Assembly (NCBI RefSeq): GCF_020991455.1
Contig: NZ_JAJMOX010000004.1
Coordinates: 310,001-374,000 of the forward strand
Direction: 5' to 3'
Origin: Flavobacterium sp. JAS
Lineage (GTDB): Bacteria; Bacteroidota; Bacteroidia; Flavobacteriales; Flavobacteriaceae
DNA: 64,000 nucleotides
Part shown: in pieces, positions 61,640 through 64,000 of the stretch
Layout: the number at the start of each line of letters is the position of its first letter
How positions within the stretch are numbered: position 1 is the stretch's first letter
Notes under the pieces: generated by a model
Told to the model about the DNA's origin: nothing
Seen by the model: the letters and a program-made list of their open reading frames with translations, nothing else
The model's database searches: none
Program-made: the position numbers and the translations under genes

Positions 61640-62644
61640 TTATTTTTGAAAAACAACAGTACTTCCTGTTTCATTTACTTCAATAGAAATGGTATTTCCC
61701 ATAATTAAAGCTCTGTTATCCTGAATATGTCCAGCCGGGAAATTAAAAATCACCGGAATATTGTATTTTTTGGTTACATCGTCTACAATTTCAAGTGCAT
61801 TTTTCCCCCACGGAACTTCATTGTCTTTCATTTTTGTCATTCCGCCAATGATAATTCCTTTTAGGTTTTCGATGCATCCGTTACGTCTCAAATTCATCAT
61901 CATACGATCAATATGATACAAGTATTCATCAAGATCTTCGATAAATAAAATCTTATCCTTGCAATCAATTGCAGATTGTGAACCTAATAAACTGTATAGA
62001 ATAGATAAATTTCCTCCAACCAATTCGCCGGTTGCTTTTCCAAAACGGTTCATCTTATCGGGACCAATTGAGTAGGAAAGAGGCTCCCCAAACAAACTAG
62101 ATTTCATAGAACTTATAGCCGCCGGAGTAGCACGCGGAACCGTTACAGGCATAATACCATGGATAGATTTGTAACCCATCGTATTCAAATGATTGTGTAA
62201 AACCGTTACATCACTAAAACCAATAATCCATTTTGGGTGTTGTTTGAATTTAGTGAAATCCAATAAATCAATCATTCTTACCGTTCCGTATCCGCCACGA
62301 GCACACCAGATTGCTTTAATATTAGGATTATCTAATTGATGCTGAAAATCAGCAGCACGTTGCTCGTCAGTTCCTGCCAGTTGATTAAAATCGAGTCCGA
62401 TTGTAGTTCCAACAACAGCCTCTAAACCCCAACTGTGCAGTAAGTCTATCGTAGGTTTTAAGTTGTCATCAATATTTTTTCTGGCAGTTGCTAAAATGGC
62501 AACAGTATCTCCTTTTTGTAAATAAGGTGGTGTAATCATCTTTTGTTGGGATTGACAGGTAAATGAATGTAAAGCAAAAATAAGAAATACGAATGTACCA
62601 AAAGCAAAGCTTTTCCTGAAGTCTTGGAGTTTGTTCGTATTCAT
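61640..62644 (-). CDS. LD-carboxypeptidase (S66 family)
   Basis: A 334-residue exported serine peptidase that removes the terminal D-alanine from peptidoglycan tetrapeptides during recycling or remodelling. N-terminal signal (to about residue 30; the SFTCQSQQ could also be a lipobox). The catalytic triad fits the family: Ser144 in GFSDVTVL, Glu236 in LFIEDLDEYLY and His306 in FPAGHIQDN. A Gly-rich ARGGYGT motif at about 115-121 is also typical. Complete. The next gene upstream is another serine hydrolase 57 bp away. Confidence 0.92.
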   Translation of the reverse strand: MNTNKLQDFRKSFAFGTFVFLIFALHSFTCQSQQKMITPPYLQKGDTVAILATARKNIDDNLKPTIDLLHSWGLEAVVGTTIGLDFNQLAGTDEQRAADFQHQLDNPNIKAIWCARGGYGTVRMIDLLDFTKFKQHPKWIIGFSDVTVLHNHLNTMGYKSIHGIMPVTVPRATPAAISSMKSSLFGEPLSYSIGPDKMNRFGKATGELVGGNLSILYSLLGSQSAIDCKDKILFIEDLDEYLYHIDRMMMNLRRNGCIENLKGIIIGGMTKMKDNEVPWGKNALEIVDDVTKKYNIPVIFNFPAGHIQDNRALIMGNTISIEVNETGSTVVFQK

Positions 62645-62701
62645 GTTTTCTTTTTGCTTAAAATTATAAATTATTTTTTAAATCGGGCTGAGATTAAAAT
62701 A

Positions 62702-63775
62702 TCAACCGCCATATTTGTTTTGCAATTGTTCTAATAGTAATAGAAGTCCTTTGTCAGCTTCTTCAGATTGTACATTGGCAAAAATTATAAAAGCTTTGTT
62801 GATTGGTCCGCAAATATACACTTTGGTTAAAAAAGTTCCGGGATTTCCGTTATGAAAAGAATATTTCAAGTTACTTTTTTCATTAATTTCTGAATTCCAT
62901 CCAAACGAAAATTCGGGTAAACCATAATGCATGTATTCAAAATCTTCTTTCGTAAGCACTTTCGATTTCCCTGATAAACCTAGAAGCTGCATTTGAGTAA
63001 ATTTGCAATAATCAGGCAAACTAACATTTATATTTCCTGCTGATGAAAGCCAGTTTAACTTATAATTTAAGGCAGGTTCTTCTGGTTTCAATTCCTCATC
63101 ATGTCCCCAAGGTTGGTTTTTGTCCTTTAAATTTGGCTGACCAAAATCAAAATCGATGTTCAGGTTTTTGCCCAATTCTTTTACTAATGATTCATAGGTT
63201 TTGCCGGTTGCTTTTTCGAGCATAAGTCCTACGGCAACATAACTAGGATTTGACCAATATACAGGTTGTTTTTCTGTAACCGGATTTTGTTGTAAAAACC
63301 AAGCGATAAATTCATAACGTTGTTGCTGATTATTACCTTTAATTTCTTCCTGAGTTGGAGTGTCATTTCCGTATGACCAAGTGTTGATTCCCGCACGAAA
63401 AGTTATAAAATCCTGTAGAGTAAAATTATAAGTTGCAGGATTGCTTTTGGCTTTTAGTTCAGGATATAAATCAAAGAATTTAGTATCCCATTTTATTTTT
63501 CCTTCCTTAACTAAAACCGCAGCAAGGTAACTGGTTACTGTTTTTGTGATAGACCCCAGTCTAAATTTATCATCAATTCGTGCCTTGTATTTTGAGTTTA
63601 TTCGCTGATATCCCAAAGCTTGAATTTCTAAAACAGAATCAGCAGAAACTACGGCATACGCCAGTTCCGGAATATGGTATTTTACCCGAATACTATCAGC
63701 AAACGAACTGTTTTTTTGAGCATTTGTGTTATTAAAAAGAATAAGAAATAGAAAGACAAGAAAAAGTTTTTTCAT
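62702..63775 (-). CDS. Serine hydrolase, beta-lactamase-related (class C fold)
   Basis: A 357-residue exported protein; signal peptide ends NTNAQ (about residue 20). Ser75-Ile-Thr-Lys78 in RLGSITKT is the SxxK motif. The second motif is YWSN instead of the usual YSN, with an inserted Trp. The third, normally KTG or HxG, is HNG in SFHNGNPG. These variants are found in family members that are esterases or peptidases rather than drug-resistance enzymes. It is co-directional with the LD-carboxypeptidase and may share its transcript. Confidence 0.85.
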   Translation of the reverse strand: MKKLFLVFLFLILFNNTNAQKNSSFADSIRVKYHIPELAYAVVSADSVLEIQALGYQRINSKYKARIDDKFRLGSITKTVTSYLAAVLVKEGKIKWDTKFFDLYPELKAKSNPATYNFTLQDFITFRAGINTWSYGNDTPTQEEIKGNNQQQRYEFIAWFLQQNPVTEKQPVYWSNPSYVAVGLMLEKATGKTYESLVKELGKNLNIDFDFGQPNLKDKNQPWGHDEELKPEEPALNYKLNWLSSAGNINVSLPDYCKFTQMQLLGLSGKSKVLTKEDFEYMHYGLPEFSFGWNSEINEKSNLKYSFHNGNPGTFLTKVYICGPINKAFIIFANVQSEEADKGLLLLLEQLQNKYGG

Positions 63776-63911
63776 TTTTTAGAAAAGGCGAGTTTAAACA
63801 AGCAAGTTACAAGACATTCTGTGATAATCAAAAAAGAAAGTAATAAATAAATTGGAAATTTCTTACAAAATAATTAAAATTTCTTACATTGACCATTCTA
63901 AAGAATTATTT

Positions 63912-64000
63912 ATGCGATCACTCTGGTTTAAGTTTTATATAATGACATTTTTTTCATTGTCAATTGTACAAGCACAATCAAAAAAATATGCAATTCATAC
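63912..64000 (+). CDS. Exported protein, N-terminal part only
   Basis: The window ends inside this gene. It starts MRSLWFKFYIMTFFSLSIVQ then AQSKKYAIH, with a signal peptide probably cut after VQA. About 29 codons are visible, so no family can be assigned. No clear -7 box was seen, and it is divergent from the serine hydrolase gene across about 137 bp. Confidence 0.6.
   Translation, partial: MRSLWFKFYIMTFFSLSIVQAQSKKYAIH

Overview
The window looks like chromosomal DNA of a Flavobacterium-type Bacteroidota. It is AT-rich. Starts lack Shine-Dalgarno sequences and have A-rich leaders. Many genes carry the Bacteroidota -7 box TAnnTTTG a short distance upstream. Secreted proteins include SPII lipoproteins, two proteins ending in type IX secretion (T9SS) sorting domains, a TonB-dependent receptor, and several families largely confined to this phylum (DUF2480, DUF3078, DUF5683, DUF5689). 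No phage, IS element, integron or CRISPR array was seen; this is core-like sequence with some decayed genes.

Layout. 0-4.5 kb: two DUF1254/DUF1214 lipoproteins, the remnant of a third paralog, and a DUF2252 protein. 4.8-11.5 kb: a DUF4136 lipoprotein, a membrane-anchored AraC regulator, two outer-membrane barrel proteins, a secreted C1B-type peptidase and a TPR-like secreted protein. 11.6-14 kb: two tRNA-Asn genes, rseP, and a roughly 1-kb stretch holding two tiny membrane-protein ORFs. 14.2-18.1 kb: an Old Yellow Enzyme, a Gfo/Idh/MocA oxidoreductase and a YbjJ-like MFS transporter. 18.5-25.2 kb: a TonB receptor, its DUF5689 partner broken by an in-frame stop, an unknown secreted protein, and hflX. 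25.3-35.7 kb: the SUF iron-sulfur assembly locus on the minus strand (sufA, sufB, an FMN reductase, sufC, sufD, then sufS, a lipoprotein, sufE, a DUF59 protein, DUF2480 and DUF3078). An opposite-strand serine hydrolase splits it between sufD and sufS. 36-46.5 kb: a coiled-coil membrane protein, a metallo-beta-lactamase-fold hydrolase, and two large cysteine-containing LRR proteins with T9SS tails plus a fibronectin-like lipoprotein. 46.8-64 kb: a subtilisin-like protease, an M1 aminopeptidase, DUF418 and DUF885 proteins, L-threonine dehydrogenase, a lipoprotein overlapping mfd, DUF5683, an ECF sigma remnant, an ACT-like protein, yraN, LD-carboxypeptidase, a serine hydrolase, and the start of another secreted protein.

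The most unusual signal is between the genes. At least ten intergenic spacers hold elements made of short tandem units of 7, 8 or 9 bases (for example CACGAATTT, CGCAAAGTT, CGGATTAAA, AGTTTCA, GTTATGA). In most of them the units are folded into long, nearly perfect inverted repeats. Unit sequences differ between families but the design is the same, and several sit inside the SUF gene series. A second signal is an identical palindrome TTACGG-GAAG-CCGTAA placed the same distance upstream of the -7 box of both LRR genes, where an activator would bind.
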